Assembly: GCA_050084985.1 (NCBI GenBank)
Contig: JBITNC010000001.1
Span: 56,730,001-56,794,000, forward strand
Direction: 5' to 3'
DNA: 64,000 bases
From: Nageia nagi
Taxonomy: Eukaryota; Pinophyta
In this document: piece after piece, positions 29,110-43,093 of the stretch
Layout of the letters: every line of letters begins with the position of its first letter
Position numbering within the stretch: position 1 is the stretch's first letter
Program-made: the position numbers and the translations under genes
Notes under the pieces: model-generated
What the model saw: only the letters and a program-made list of their open reading frames with translations
What the model was told of the DNA's origin: nothing
Databases searched by the model: none

Positions 29110-29405
29110 TATCCCTACTTTCATGAAGATTTACCAATTTACCTCCAAAAGTGGGGAGTCCTTGTATAAAGTCTATTGAGATGTTAGACTAGGTCATGGT
29201 TGGAATGGGAAGGGTTGGGGAAGCCTTACTCATTTATTTCTCCTTCTTTCTTTTTGATAAGTGTTGCAAGAATCAATAAAATCCTTGACATCACACTTCA
29301 TTCCTTCCCAAAAGAAGTCCTTTTTTTCCCATTAGTAGGTGCATAGAAACCTTGAATTCCCTCTGATGGGATTGGAGTGTAGCTTTTGAGGTAATCTATC
29401 CTTGG
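29110..29405 (-). pseudogene. Ty3/Gypsy integrase relic (chromovirus type)
   Basis: Spread over changing frames, the minus strand encodes the integrase zinc-finger region: KLHSNPIRGNSRFLCTY, then FFWEGMKCDVKDFIDSCNTY, then RLPQPFPFQP, and finally FIQGLPTFGGK. This matches the plant chromovirus order H-x-H...FYWEGMKxDVKxFVxxCxxCQ...LLQPLPIP...MDFIxGLP. The second Cys of the finger is Tyr. Frameshifts and stops are frequent and no other part of the element is evident nearby. Confidence 0.8.
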
Positions 29406-29513
29406 TGGCTAACAAGAAAAAAATTCCTAATCGTCCATTGTACTACAACTATCCATTCTACTAGGAATAAAGACTATACAAAGTCCTTGTGTCATCTCAT
29501 TTAATTTGCTATC

Positions 29514-31604
<2,091 letters not shown>

Positions 31605-31609
31605 AATTT

Positions 31610-32107
31610 TGGAAACTTAGCTCATTGCCTGAGGTCTAGGATTGAGTTTCATGAGTTTTCATGCTCTCTATTCATAGGCACAATGCACCTAACAACCTAT
31701 CCCTCAAACATAATGCACCTAGAAGCCTGTTCCCTAGGCATAGTGCACCTCAATCACCAAGTGCAGTGTGCCCAACACCATATGTAGTACACCTTTACCC
31801 TTTGTACCAAGCATAATATGCCTAAAAATAAAGCATGAAAAGCTATATTTGGCATGCATGAGACTACATTTTTTGTCCTCTAGTTTACTCTAGATGTTGC
31901 TGCTAGTTCATATGCTAATTTCACCCAATTATCTTCTTTTATGATAAGGTAAATTTTGAATGTTCTAATTTGTTTTAGATTGGATTGTAACAAGTTGTAA
32001 TCATGTAACTTGAGTTTATATTTAGCATAGTCTATTTCTAGGTTTTTTCAAAACTTATACATGCAATGATTATGTTTTTTAAATCAATGAAAGTAGAATA
32101 CTTCTCA
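31610..32107 (+). repeat. 5' LTR of Copia-4 (498 bp)
   Basis: It begins TGGAAACTTAGC and ends CTTCTCA. It contains several dispersed copies of the motif ATAGTGCACCTA (forms at about 31681, 31738 and 31800), also found in the right LTR. Confidence 0.85.
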
Positions 32108-32110
32108 TTA

Positions 32111-32122
32111 TGGTATCAGAGC
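32111..32122 (+). other. Primer-binding site of Copia-4 (initiator tRNA-Met)
   Basis: TGGTATCAGAGC follows the 5' LTR after a three-base spacer. Confidence 0.92.
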
Positions 32123-32225
32123 TTTAAGGAGATTTATTGGGTTAGAGTTAGTAGGTGAAATTGTAAGAATTTATTATATTCTTTCAATAGAATGTAGTCC
32201 ATTATTTTTTGTTGGGTTGAGCAAT

Positions 32226-35200
32226 ATGGTTGCAAACAACAATACTCCACCCATCCTAGAGTTCCATGGAGAGGATTATGAGTTTTGGTATATCAAGATG
32301 AATACATTACTCATAGGAAAGGGGATTTGGGATATAGTTGAGGAAGGATATAGTGATTCGATCAACTAGAACACTCTTCTAGCAAATGCTAATACTGCTA
32401 AGAAAGAGGCTCATAAGAAGAACTCCTTTGCACTTTATCATCTACAAGTTGCCTTGGATAAAAGCATCTTCCCTTAGATTGCTTCATGCACTTCAAACCA
32501 AGATGCATGGAAAGCACTCAAGGAGAGCTATCAAGGTAGCACCTAAGTGAAGCAAGTCAGGTTGCAAACTCTCAAGAGAGATTTTGAGAATCTCAATATG
32601 CAAGCCAATGAGATGGTGGGAGATTACTATGTGAGAGTCAAAGCATGTGTGGATAAGATGAACACCCTTGGAGAGGAGATTCTAAATACCGATATAGTGA
32701 AGAAAGTGTTGAGAAAACTTCTTCCCAAGTGGAACCATGTAGCAATCATAATTTAAGATTCCAAATATCTATCTACTCTCACTTATGATCAACTCATAGG
32801 ATCCCTGATGTCCCATAGATTCAACACAATCATTGGTTGCAATGGATGATGACAAGGATTTTGCAACAAAGAAGGATGAAGCTTCCTATGCACAAAGGAA
32901 AGATCAAGGGAGAGGCCAAGAATCTTCAAGAGGAAGATGAAGAGAAAGACAAAGAAGAAGATTTTCCTATGGAAGAGGTAGAGGTGATTCAAATGGAAGG
33001 GGAGATAAGCAAAACAAACAATGTTACTACTATAACAAATTTGGGCACTATGAGATGGAGTGTAGAGCAAAGGGTGCTCAATAAGGAGAAAGTGTGGTCC
33101 ATTATGAAGAGGAGGATGGGACCTCCAATTTATTCTTTTCTTATGGGAAGTAAAATCAAAATCTCAATGAAACTTGGATTCTAAATACTGGTGCTTCTAA
33201 TCACATGATCAAAAAGAAGAGTTGCTTGCCATAGTGGAAAACTCTTTCAAGTCCAAGATATATCTTGGAAATGATAATGCATTGAATATGGAAGGCATGA
33301 GTACTATGGAATTCAACACTAAAGAAGTCCCCAAGAAGCTAAATAGTATCTACTATACTCCCAATATCAAACACAATTTGCTAAGTATGGGAAAAATTAT
33401 GGAGAAGAACTATGAGCTTATTTTTGAAGATGGAAAGTATGTGATCTATGATAAGAATAATGGTCATAGGTTGGTCAATATAGTCCCAATTACCAAGAAT
33501 ATATTATTTCCACTCAAATTTTAAGGAAATTGTGCCCAACTAGTAGATGTGGCTATGGAGAACAAGAATTAGCTTTGTCATATGCGATATGATCATATAA
33601 GATGCCCAAGTTTGAGATTGTTGACATATCAAAAAATGGTCAATGGGATGAGCAATATTGAAGAAGAGAATATTGTATGTGAAGGATGTGCTTTTGGAAA
33701 TCACTCATGATCAATGTTTCCAAGAGTCCAAGCTTGGAGAGCTTCCTATCCCCTCTAATTGGTGTTTTTCGATATTTGTAGTCGCATGCAAACATAAATT
33801 ATTGGTAAGAATTCATACTTCCTTACTTTCATAGATGATTGCATAAGGATCTGTTAGATTTATTTGCTAACTTTCAAGGATCAATCTTTTGAATGTTTTA
33901 AAGATTTTAAAGTTCATGTAGAAAAGAAAAGTGAATGTATTGTGAAGTGTTTGACAATTGATGGAGGAGAGTTTTACTCTAATAAATTCCTCAAGTTTTG
34001 CAAAGATTATGGAATAAAGAGGCAACTCATAGCTAAATATACTCCATAAAAAAATGGTTTATCATAGAGAAAGAATTATACCATAATAGATATGGCAAGG
34101 AGCATGTTGCAAAGCAAAATTTTGAGCAAAATTTATTGGGTTGATACATTGAGGACAACAACATACATCTAGAATACAAGTCCAACTTCAAGGTTGGACG
34201 ACATCACACCTTGTGAGGCATGGTATGAAAAAAGTATAATTTTAATCATTTTAAAGTTTTTGGTTGTCTTGCTTATGCTCACATTCCTAATGAAAATAGG
34301 AGAAAGATAGATCCCAAGAGTCAAGCATGTATTTGTCTTGGTTATTGTGAGCAAACCAAGGCATATAGATTGTATAATATAGAAATATATAAGGTTGTTT
34401 TATCTAGAGATGTAATTTTTGATGAAGGGGGAGAGTGGGATCATCAAAAAACACATTGTTGATGATGGATCCACTAGATATAACTCCTCTAAAGTGCAAC
34501 ATATTGATCATACTACCAAATAAAGCTCTTCCATTCCAAGCCCTCCAAAGGTAGGAGAAGAAAAGAAAGGTAAAAGAACACTTCAAGCACATCCATCCAA
34601 TAAAATTTTGGATTAGAATTTCTCAAGAAGTTTCACAAGAAGCCAAGCAAGTGAACTTGATTAAGTTATAAAAATGTTGGGAACTTTGAATATGTATGGT
34701 GATGAGGATGATCATGATCATGATCCCAAAGGTGATGTAGTTAACTATGCATTGTTAACTAGTATAGAAATTGAACCATCTAACTATGATCAAGCTTGCA
34801 TTAATGATTTGTGGTTGAAGGCTATGGAGGAAGATATTTATTATATAAACATGGATGATACTTGGGATCTTGTGGAGCATCCTAAAGGAAAGAAACATTT
34901 TGGGTGAAAATGGGTCTATAAGACCAAATATAATGCAGATGAGAGTATTGAAATATACAAGGCAAGGCTTATGGCCAAGGACATCACCCAACAATATGGC
35001 ATCAACTATGAAGAAACATTTTCCCCTATAGCAAGAAAAGATATAATCTGATTGGTATTTTCCTTGGCTACCTACAAAGGTTGGCAATTGAATCATATGG
35101 ATATCAAAAATGCATTCCTCAATGGCTATTTGGATGAAGAGGTCTATGTGAAAAAACCTCAAGGATTTGAGGTAAAATGGAGTAAAAATCTTATGTACAA

Positions 35201-36753
35201 GTTAAATAAGGCCTTTTTGGCCTCATGTAAGATCCAAGATCTTGGTATGTAAGGATTGATGGTTACTTCCATCAATTTGGTTTCACAAGGAGAAAGAGTG
35301 AGTCCACTCTCTACGTCATGAAGAAATATCATGATATATTACTTGTGTGATTGTATGTGGATAATATGATTTATATGGGTAGTTGTACATAATTGAATGA
35401 TAATTTAAATACCTTAATGATGCAAGAATTTGAGATGAAGGATCTTATACTGATGCATTTCTTCCTTGACATGGAGGTAACTTAAGGTAAGTGTGATATC
35501 TTCATTTTTCAATATAAATATGATATGATATAATTAAGACTAAAAGACCTAATTCCTATATGCCCAAGATTATATGAAAGCTATTTCAAACATTAATACT
35601 CAAAGTATAAACAATCTCACATAATGACACCAATGTAAAGTGGTTCCTCCAACAATGGGAATAGATTCAATAACTAAGATCTTTCTCATTCACAAAGATA
35701 ACTCTCTTACAAGACCTCTTTCTTCTCTCCTAATACTAATCCTAGAGCATAACTTTGCTTCAACTTTTGGTGTGTAATATCAAGGAGAGGTCCTTCTATT
35801 TATAAGCCAAAATCCTCCCTTGCATGATCTTTTTAACCATTGTAAAAATACATGAAATGATTCACTCTTTTACCCAATGGACATGCTCATGAGAAGGAGT
35901 GTAGGATAAGTTATATTATCATATTGACTTAAATACTTAAGGTATCTAGGGATACCTTTAGGTATTGGTGAATTTACAATAATAACCTTACAAAATCATA
36001 CAATAATGCATTATACATTCCAACATGCTCATGACATGTTAAAGAAGTATGGTATGGATGAATGCTAATCACTTCCAACTCCAATAGCTTATGGAAAACT
36101 ATTATGTAGAGATTATGGAACACCTAAGGTTGATGTGACTAGTTTGAGAAGCTTAGTTGGGAGCTTGATGTTTCTCACCAACACTAGGCCTGATATGTTG
36201 TCTCACTTGTGTTAAGGTACATTAGTTACCTTTCTTAGGAATACATGAAGAAAACTAAGAGGATTATGAGGTATGTCAAAGGCACATCAAATTTTGGCAT
36301 ACACTACTATAAGCATGATGAGGTAAAACTTTGTAGCTATAGTGACTTTGATTGGGGGAGTAACTTGATGATATAAAATATACATTTGGATATTATTTTA
36401 GCCTTATTTTTGGACTCATCTCATGGAGTTCAAAGAAATAGACCATCGTTTCTCTTTCATTTACTGAGGCAGAGTATATTGCAATCACAAGTGCTAGTAC
36501 TCGAGCATTATGGTTGAGGAAAGTTTTGGAGGAACTTAATGAGAGACAAAGTGGTCCTACTATTTTGTTCTATGAAAACCAAAGCATTATATAACTAGCA
36601 CATAATCTATTCCACCACAACAGATCTAAGCATATTGATATGAGGTATCACTTCATCCAAGATATGGTGGAGAAGGATATCATCAAACTGAGATATTAGA
36701 ATACCCTAGATAATATTGTAGATATCTTCACCAAAGGAGTTGGTAAAACTTAG
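32226..36753 (+). pseudogene. Copia-4 gag-pol pseudogene
   Basis: Gag starts at 32226 (MVANNNTPPILEFHG, EFWYIKMNTLLIGK) and includes a UBN2-type domain to about 32810. A knuckle-like CYYYNKFGHYEMEC lies near 33020-33060. A GAG-pre-integrase region with YYTPNIKHNLLSMG follows at 33222-33524. Integrase core fragments (33864-34480) contain TIDGGEFYSNKF and the VFGCLAYAH-like motif. RT has GWQLNHMDIKNAFLNGYLDEEVYV near 35080 and RNase H runs to IDIFTKG at about 36740. Many stops and frame changes occur. The RT is split by a solo LTR: the codons QYKY before 35520 continue as AHDML after 36025. Confidence 0.88.
35526..36025 (-). repeat. Solo Copia LTR inserted in Copia-4
   Basis: About 500 bp bounded by TGATATAATT and CATTCCAACA, with a TATA box CTTATAAATAG on the minus strand and the ATGACACCAAT...GTGGTTCCTCC block shared with the Copia-1/2 LTRs. 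No internal region, primer site or polypurine tract accompanies it. It interrupts the RT frame of Copia-4 cleanly, and the flanks TGATA/TGCTC may be a decayed target-site duplication. Confidence 0.75.
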
Positions 36754-36808
36754 TTTTAAAGTTGAAGAGCCTCTTATTGAGTCCCCTTAGCATCAAGGGA
36801 GAGAATAT

Positions 36809-37325
36809 TGAAAACTTAGCTTGCTTCTTGAGGTCAAATGCTAAATTTTATGAGTTTTAATGCTCTTTGTTCATAGGCATAGTATGCCTAGCAACCTATA
36901 CCCCAGATGTAGTGCATCTAGGATCCTATTCCCTAAGCATAGTGCACCTAGCAATAGGTGTAGTGTGCCTTAGTTACCAAGAATAGTGTACCCAACACCA
37001 TACATAGTGCACCACACCTCTTTGTACCAGACATAGTGCACCTAAAAATAGAGCCTTATAGGTTATATTTGGCATGCATGGGACTTCATTTTTTATCTTC
37101 CAATTTAGTATACATGTTGGTATGTTGGGTGCTAATTTCATTCAATTTTCTTCTAGTATGATAGGGTAAATTTAGAATATTCTAGTTTTCTTTTAGATTA
37201 GATTGTAACAAGTTGTGATGATGCAATTTGAATTCATACTTATCACAATCTATTTTTGGGTTTGCCCAAAACCTATGTATGTAATGATTTTATTTTTTAA
37301 ATTGATAAAACTAGAATACATCTCA
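36809..37325 (+). repeat. 3' LTR of Copia-4 (517 bp)
   Basis: It begins TGAAAACTTAGC after a purine-rich tract and ends ATCTCA. The ATAGTGCACCTA-like motif is repeated five or six times between 36875 and 37045. It is followed at once by ATGGTATCAATC, which resembles the start of a primer site. Confidence 0.85.
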
Positions 37326-37510
37326 ATGGTATCAATCTTGGGATCTTATAGTAGACTAATAATTGAAAGATGAAGTGGTATTCAAAATTAATCTCAAGAG
37401 TGAAAAGGAAACAAACTTGCAAATCATAAGTTAGGTGATGGTACATTTTGATCCTCAACCAATTGGAGCAAACATAAAATTTCCTAAGGAATATCCTCAA
37501 TCCAAGAGAT
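37326..37510. other. Spacer between Copia-4 and the Copia-3 LTR
   Basis: No gene. It starts with a primer-site-like TGGTATCA directly after the Copia-4 LTR. Confidence 0.4.
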
Positions 37511-37879
37511 GTAAGCTAATGTAGCTAGGAGGATCAACTCTCTATCAATTTAAAAAATATGAGTAATATACCAACTTGGGTATCAATGGATGTAGGGATG
37601 AGATCCATGTGGTCTAGATGAAGGCCTTATAGATTATCTCTCAGATCATTTTCAAAGAATCTATTAGGTAAATAATCAATTATTGGAGAAAAAGCTGAGA
37701 GTATTCTTTACAATATTGAGAAGAGGTTTAAATACATTGTAGTTTGGAAGTCACATTCTTGTATAATAACAAAAGTGGGAACCATAAAATATAATATTAA
37801 AATAAACATTAGTAATGTTAAAATATATTAACATTACATTTATTATATTCCTAGATACCTAAATGTATTATTTCTAACA
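37510..37879 (-). repeat. 3' LTR of Copia-3 (outer edge uncertain)
   Basis: The inner edge is firm: on the minus strand a purine run ATGGGGG is followed by TGTTAGAAATAATACATTTA at 37879. The outer edge cannot be placed because no second LTR copy is found in the window. Confidence 0.6.
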
Positions 37880-38413
37880 CCCCCATAATAAATTAGGTCT
37901 TCAAAGAACATGAGAGGAAGCTTTGAAAGTTTTCAAATTTTTCACTAACAAGAGATTTGGTGAAGACATGCAATTTTCTCTTTTGTGGAAATGTAGTAGA
38001 TATTAATGTTGTGTAGTGGAAATATGGTCATAAATGAAATGCACCCATATCTCAATGTGTTTTGTGGGCTCATGAAAAATAGAATTATGAACCATATTCA
38101 ATACACTTTGATTATCATAGTTCAGAAATGGAGGTTGTTTCCATGAAATTCAAATATCTATAAAAATATGATGTAAACATATTGCTTCACAAATAACATC
38201 AATAATACTATGGTATTCCAACTCTATAGTAGAATTAGATGTGATTCTTTATTTTTTACTACCCCATGAAATTGATCTAGATCCAAGGAAGAACACATAT
38301 CTTGTCATTGATATCCTATCACCCAAGGATCCTCCATAATCTACATTTGTGTATATAGACAAGATAAAATTATCATTCTTTTTGTACTCTAGGTCATAAC
38401 TATGAGTGCCATG
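37880..38413 (-). pseudogene. Copia-3 pol, RNase H part
   Basis: The minus strand encodes GTHSYDLEYKKNDNFILSIY then TNVDYGGSLGDRISMTRYVF and FLGSRSISWGSKK, the Copia RNase H signature, followed by decayed sequence with NYDNQSVL and KHIEI. It stops at the insertion point of the LARD element at 38414 and resumes at 43094. Confidence 0.82.
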
Positions 38414-38883
38414 TGTTGGAAATTGTAAGTTAATATTATGTAATAATTATTGTGTAATATTTCTCTTTAATGTAAATTCACTTAATTCTTAAATTATCTT
38501 TAGATACTTTAAAGCATTAAAGGAATAAAAATAGAAAGAAAAATAAATATAGAAACACCTTTAACCTTACCCTTGGGTAAAAGGAAGGTTAAAGGGTGGG
38601 TTAGTTCTTATAAATAAAGAGGTACTTCTCCCATTATGTAACTTGATCTAACTTGATGAAGCATGGTAATGCTTTTCATGTAGAGTTGTAGGAGAGTTAT
38701 CTTCTAAGAAAGTAATAGAATGATGGTTCAAAATGGATGTACTCCCAAGAGATGGAGAAACCACTATACATCATGTGTTATCTTTTGTATGATTATTTTT
38801 TGCATTGGTATATGGATGAATGGTTGATTTGTTGGAGAAAATTCAAGGTGATATTGGTTATATGGAATCCTTCAATTTCATCA
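38414..38883 (+). repeat. 5' LTR of the LARD-like element (470 bp)
   Basis: It begins TGTTGGAAATTG and ends AATTTCATCA, with TATA at 38609-38616. Confidence 0.9.
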
Positions 38884-38885
38884 AG

Positions 38886-38897
38886 TGGTATCAGAGC
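38886..38897 (+). other. Primer-binding site of the LARD-like element
   Basis: TGGTATCAGAGC lies two bases from the 5' LTR. Confidence 0.93.
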
Positions 38898-39427
38898 CGC
38901 TCTTAGAGTCACCTCTTCAACAACCTTGAAGGTCCATTCCTCTTCTCTTTTCATCCAAATTATTGAGGTAAAAGGGTTTGAAGGTATAATTTACCTCTTC
39001 TTGTCAAATTTTTACTTTAATCACTAACCTCTTTTGGTTTCTTGATGATGAGCTTAAGTCTAGCAAAATTTGATTTAAGAACATGTTAGATCAATATTTA
39101 CTATGCATTATTTTTTACTAAAAATTTGTTAGTTGCAATTTTTCAGTAAATTGTTTAATGTGTAGTAATAATATGCAAATGTTTGAGTAAAGTTTGCTTA
39201 GATGAGTTGTTATAACTTAATATTTTTCAAATATTTTTACAATATATATGTAAAAATTAAAATGCATGTATACATAAAAAAATGGTTGCATGATCTCATT
39301 GCATGCATATTTAAAAAAAAAATTGAATTTTTTATTATTTAAAAAAATACAATTTTTAATTTTTTTTAAAAATAAAAAACTTTTTTTTAATATATATATT
39401 TTTTCTTTATATAAATAAATTTTTTCT

Positions 39428-39775
39428 GTTGGTGACCTACCCTCTTTGGGAGGCATGCACATCTTGGCTGGTGACCCCCCTTTGGAGTTGGCATGCACAT
39501 CCTAGTTGGTGACCCCCCTTTGGGGTTGCACATGCAGCTCAGCTAGCGACCCCCTTTAGAGGAGGCATGTGTAACCTAACTTGTGGCCCCCCTTTAGGGT
39601 GGCACATGCGACATAAGCTAGATGCCCCCCCTTAGGGAGGTGTGCATAGCTCTAGTTGATGGCCACCCTTTGGGAGGCACGTGTGGCTCTAGCTGGTGGC
39701 CCCTTCTTGGGAAGGCATGCTCAACCCTAGCTGGTCCGCCCCCCTTGGGGGGAGGCATGCTGGGCCAATGCCCCC
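39428..39775 (+). repeat. GC-rich minisatellite inside the LARD-like element
   Basis: About eight imperfect units of about 42-45 bp contain GGTGACCCCCCTTTGG, GGCATGCACA and CTAGCTGGT variants. The block is strongly GC-rich between very AT-rich sequence on both sides. Confidence 0.85.
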
Positions 39776-41476
39776 CTAATTTATTTTTATTTTTTTTTAA
39801 ATTATTATTTATTAAATAATAATAAACAAGTTTAATATATTTTAAAAAATATTATTTTAAAAAAATATTTTTTTTTAAAAATAATTTTAATAAAAGAGGT
39901 ATTTTTTTTATTTTTAATAAAAATATTTTTTAGTTTTTTTAAAATTGATTTATATAAGAAGGGGTATTGTCTTTTTTAAATAATAATATCATGATGTAAA
40001 TTGATATTTGTTTTTTACTCAAATGTGATATGGGCATGCATTTTTTTATAAAGTAAGAATTATAACTTTGATCTACTTTTTAAATAGCCTTAAATATCTT
40101 TTAAAATAGCTTTATATACCTTTTTAAATAAAATTACAAATATAGTAATTGCTAAGTATCAAATTTTTATGTTGTACATTAATTTTGTAAATATTGGATT
40201 AAAGCCTTGGATAGTTTATTTAATCCTTAAGAAAATTACTATGGTAATTTGCAAATTATATGCTTGTATGGTATTTTTTTTAAAAATTAATTAAAGTAGT
40301 TAGTTGCAACCATTACTTGCAAATTATTTCAATGTTGGACATATAAAAATTAATTTATTTGATAAATTATTAATGTTCAATATATTGATAATTAAATTTG
40401 CACATTGTTTAAATGGAAACTTGTGAATGTGCATTATGAAAATTTGTCTAATTTTTATGCATTATCCTTTGGTTGCAAATTAAGATTAATTTATATTACA
40501 TAAAAATTTATAATGTGCATTGAATTCAGAATTGATATTTGTGTATATCTACACATTTGTTACATCAAGAGTTGATTTGAAAGTTTTTTTTTGAACTTTC
40601 AAAATTAATTTTGTTATGCACATTACTATCCTTGTTGATTGTGCACACTATTTTTATTCTAGTTGAATGTTTTTTTTGTTGTACACCCATGCTTGTTAGA
40701 GTAGAGTTTATAAACTTACTCAACAGTAGATATTATACTTGTTGGAGTAAAAAATTTTCAAAATTTTCTTCACAAGACTTATTAAGGATATTAATAATGC
40801 AATATTAATATTGCTTTGGAAAGAAAGTGTACAAGTACTTTTAGGAAATGTACCTTCCTCTCTACATTTTTTGTAGAGCTTTGTAATATACTTCAATTTT
40901 TATGAAGTTACCCTTAAGGGGGAGTAAAATCTAAGTATACTTCCATATTTTGGAAGAATATCCATATTGATGGATTGTACCACATTGCTAGCAAAAATAT
41001 AAAATCCAAGCATTTCTTTTATCAAGAAGTAAATTTTGATAGGACTTTATGTTTATTGTCCATCAAAACAAGACTTTGTTGATAAATTTATCTTCAAGAA
41101 GGTTTGAATTAATGCTTGCTTCATCCTTAGAAGGGTTGTGACTATAAGTATTGGCTTGACATCTTCTTGATGACTTATAGGGCACTGTTTGCCACATTTT
41201 ACTTTCATGTTGGGAAGTTAGATCCATGACAATAGATTGTTTGCCACATTACTTATTATAGTGTATAGAGTGGTTAAAAAAGTTTTCCCTTCTCCATAAT
41301 TATATTCTTGTAATGGTTAATAAGGTTCAACCTTCTCCATGATTGTTGAATGTTGGAGTGGTCAAAAATGTTATCCTTATCCACATTACAATATTTGATG
41401 GAAAATTACACCCTTATTGGATGAATGCTACCTTTTTTAATCATATATATTTTAATTAGTAGCATGGTTAAGATAG

Positions 41477-41855
41477 CATATTGACTCACTCTTAGTAAAT
41501 TCATGTTTATTTGTTGTGGCATCTTGACTCACTCTTGGTAAAGTCAAGTTTATTTGTTATGGCATATTGACTCACTCTTGATAAAGTCAAGTTTATTTGT
41601 TATGGCATATTGACTCACTCTTGGTAAAGTCAAGTTTATTTGTTATGGCATCTTGACTCATTCTTGGTAAAGTCAAGTTTATTTGTTCTAAAATCTGGAC
41701 TCACTCTTGGTAAAGTCAAGTTTATTTGTTGTGGCACCTTGACTCATTCTTGGTAGACAAGTTTATTTGTTGTGGCATCTTGACTCATTCTTGGTAAAGT
41801 CAAGTTTATTTGTTGTGGCATATTGGATCACTCTTGGTAAAATCAAATTTATTTA
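41477..41855 (+). repeat. LARD-like element array of nine 43-bp hairpin units
   Basis: The units read CATCTTGACTCACTCTTGGT then AAAGTCAAGTTTATTTGTT.TGG. CTTGACT and AGTCAAG form a 7-bp inverted repeat around a 12-base loop. One unit has lost part of the 3' stem. The position before the polypurine tract corresponds to the hairpin arrays of Copia-1 and Copia-2. Confidence 0.88.
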
Positions 41856-42608
41856 GTTTGTAGCTTATGCTTTGTAAATATTGACATTGTGTTTGGTTAA
41901 GTTGGCATTTATGGCTTAAAAGTCTAAACTTGTTGTTTAGTTATATTATTTTTTGATCATTTGTGACATGGTTAAGCTAACATAGTAACATAAGTATTTT
42001 TTTTTTGTGAATTTTTCATCAAGGGGAAGAATTTAAAATATGAAATATTATGTTATGATGACAACTTCATATACCCTCAATAAGTACATAATAATGATCT
42101 AAAATAAATAAACACAAAAATCAAAAATCAATTTTTTTTTTGATAAAGATTGATGATATTTTTTCTATCCTTGGTTGAGAATGCATTAATATCACTTGGT
42201 TGATTATGCATATGTGAAAAACTTGGCATATTTGATCAATTTATAGATGACATATATCTTATATGAGTGTATATGATGTATCTAGTTGAACTTTGTTTTT
42301 AAGCTGCTTGTAGCTTGCAGGTTCTTCTTAAGATTATAGGTTACTTCGAGTATGCAAGCTCATGGAGACTCATCATTTCAACATGTTGTTGAATGAATAC
42401 TCTTGTATAAATAAACCAATTTTTCATTAATAATTGTATTGTAAAACTATTTGTTGAAATGGTTAAGTAGATGAGCCATTGTAGAACCATCTATATTCTA
42501 TTACTTTCTCAAATATGTAAAAAGTTCTTATCTCCACTTGTATCTCTTAGAGGAGAACTCTCTCTTTCTTCTTTGTCTTTTCAAAATCAACTTTACATTA
42601 AAGGAGAG

Positions 42609-43093
42609 TGTTGAAAATTGTAATGTAATATTGTGTAATATTTATTATGTAATATTTCTCTTTAATGTAAATTCACTTAATGCTTAAAGTATCTTTAGAT
42701 ACCTTAAAGCATTAAGGGAATAAAAATAGAAAGATGAATAAATATAGAAAGAGAATAAATATAGAAATACTTTAACCTTACCTTTGGGTAAAAGGAAGGT
42801 TAAAAGGTGGGTTAGTTCTTACAAATAGAGAGGTACTTCTCTCATTATGTAACTTGATCTAACTTGATGAAGCATGGTAATGCTTGTCATGTAGATTTAT
42901 AGGAGAGTTATCTTTTGAGAAAGTAATAGAATAATGGTTCAAAGTGGATGTACTCCCAAGAGTGGAGGAACCACTATACATCATGTGTTATCTTTTGTGT
43001 GATTGTTTATTACATTGGTATATGGATGAATTGTTGATTTGTTAAAGAAAATTCAAGGTGATCTTGGTTTTATGAAATCCTTCAATTCCATCA
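42609..43093 (+). repeat. 3' LTR of the LARD-like element (485 bp)
   Basis: It begins TGTTGAAAATTG and ends AATTCCATCA. Compared with the left copy it has roughly 20 substitutions and an extra GAATAAATATAGAAA-type duplication. Confidence 0.9.

Larger units (their letters stand above)
31610..37325 (+). mobile_element. Copia-4: old Ty1/Copia element, plus strand
   Basis: The left LTR is 31610-32107, followed by a tRNA-Met primer site (32111-32122), a decayed gag-pol (32226-36753), purine-rich AAGGGAGAGAAT and the right LTR at 36809-37325. The LTRs differ heavily (roughly a quarter of positions by eye, with indels), and no matching target-site duplication is visible (AATTT against ATGGT), so this is the oldest complete element here. 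It is interrupted by a solo LTR at 35526-36025. Confidence 0.88.
38414..43093 (+). mobile_element. LARD-like non-autonomous Copia element, 4,680 bp
   Basis: The LTRs are 38414-38883 and 42609-43093, with a tRNA-Met primer site at 38886-38897 and polypurine tract TTAAAGGAGAG before the right LTR. Flanks CCATG (38409-38413) and CTATG (43094-43098) look like a 5-bp duplication with one change. The 3.7-kb interior encodes no retrotransposon protein but keeps family landmarks of Copia-1/2: the sequence after the primer site, the GAAGTTACCC...AAGGGGGAGT block near 40905-40930, a hairpin array (41477-41855) and the CTCCACTTGTATCTCT stretch before the polypurine tract. It must use proteins from related elements. 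It is inserted in the Copia-3 pol. Confidence 0.88.
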
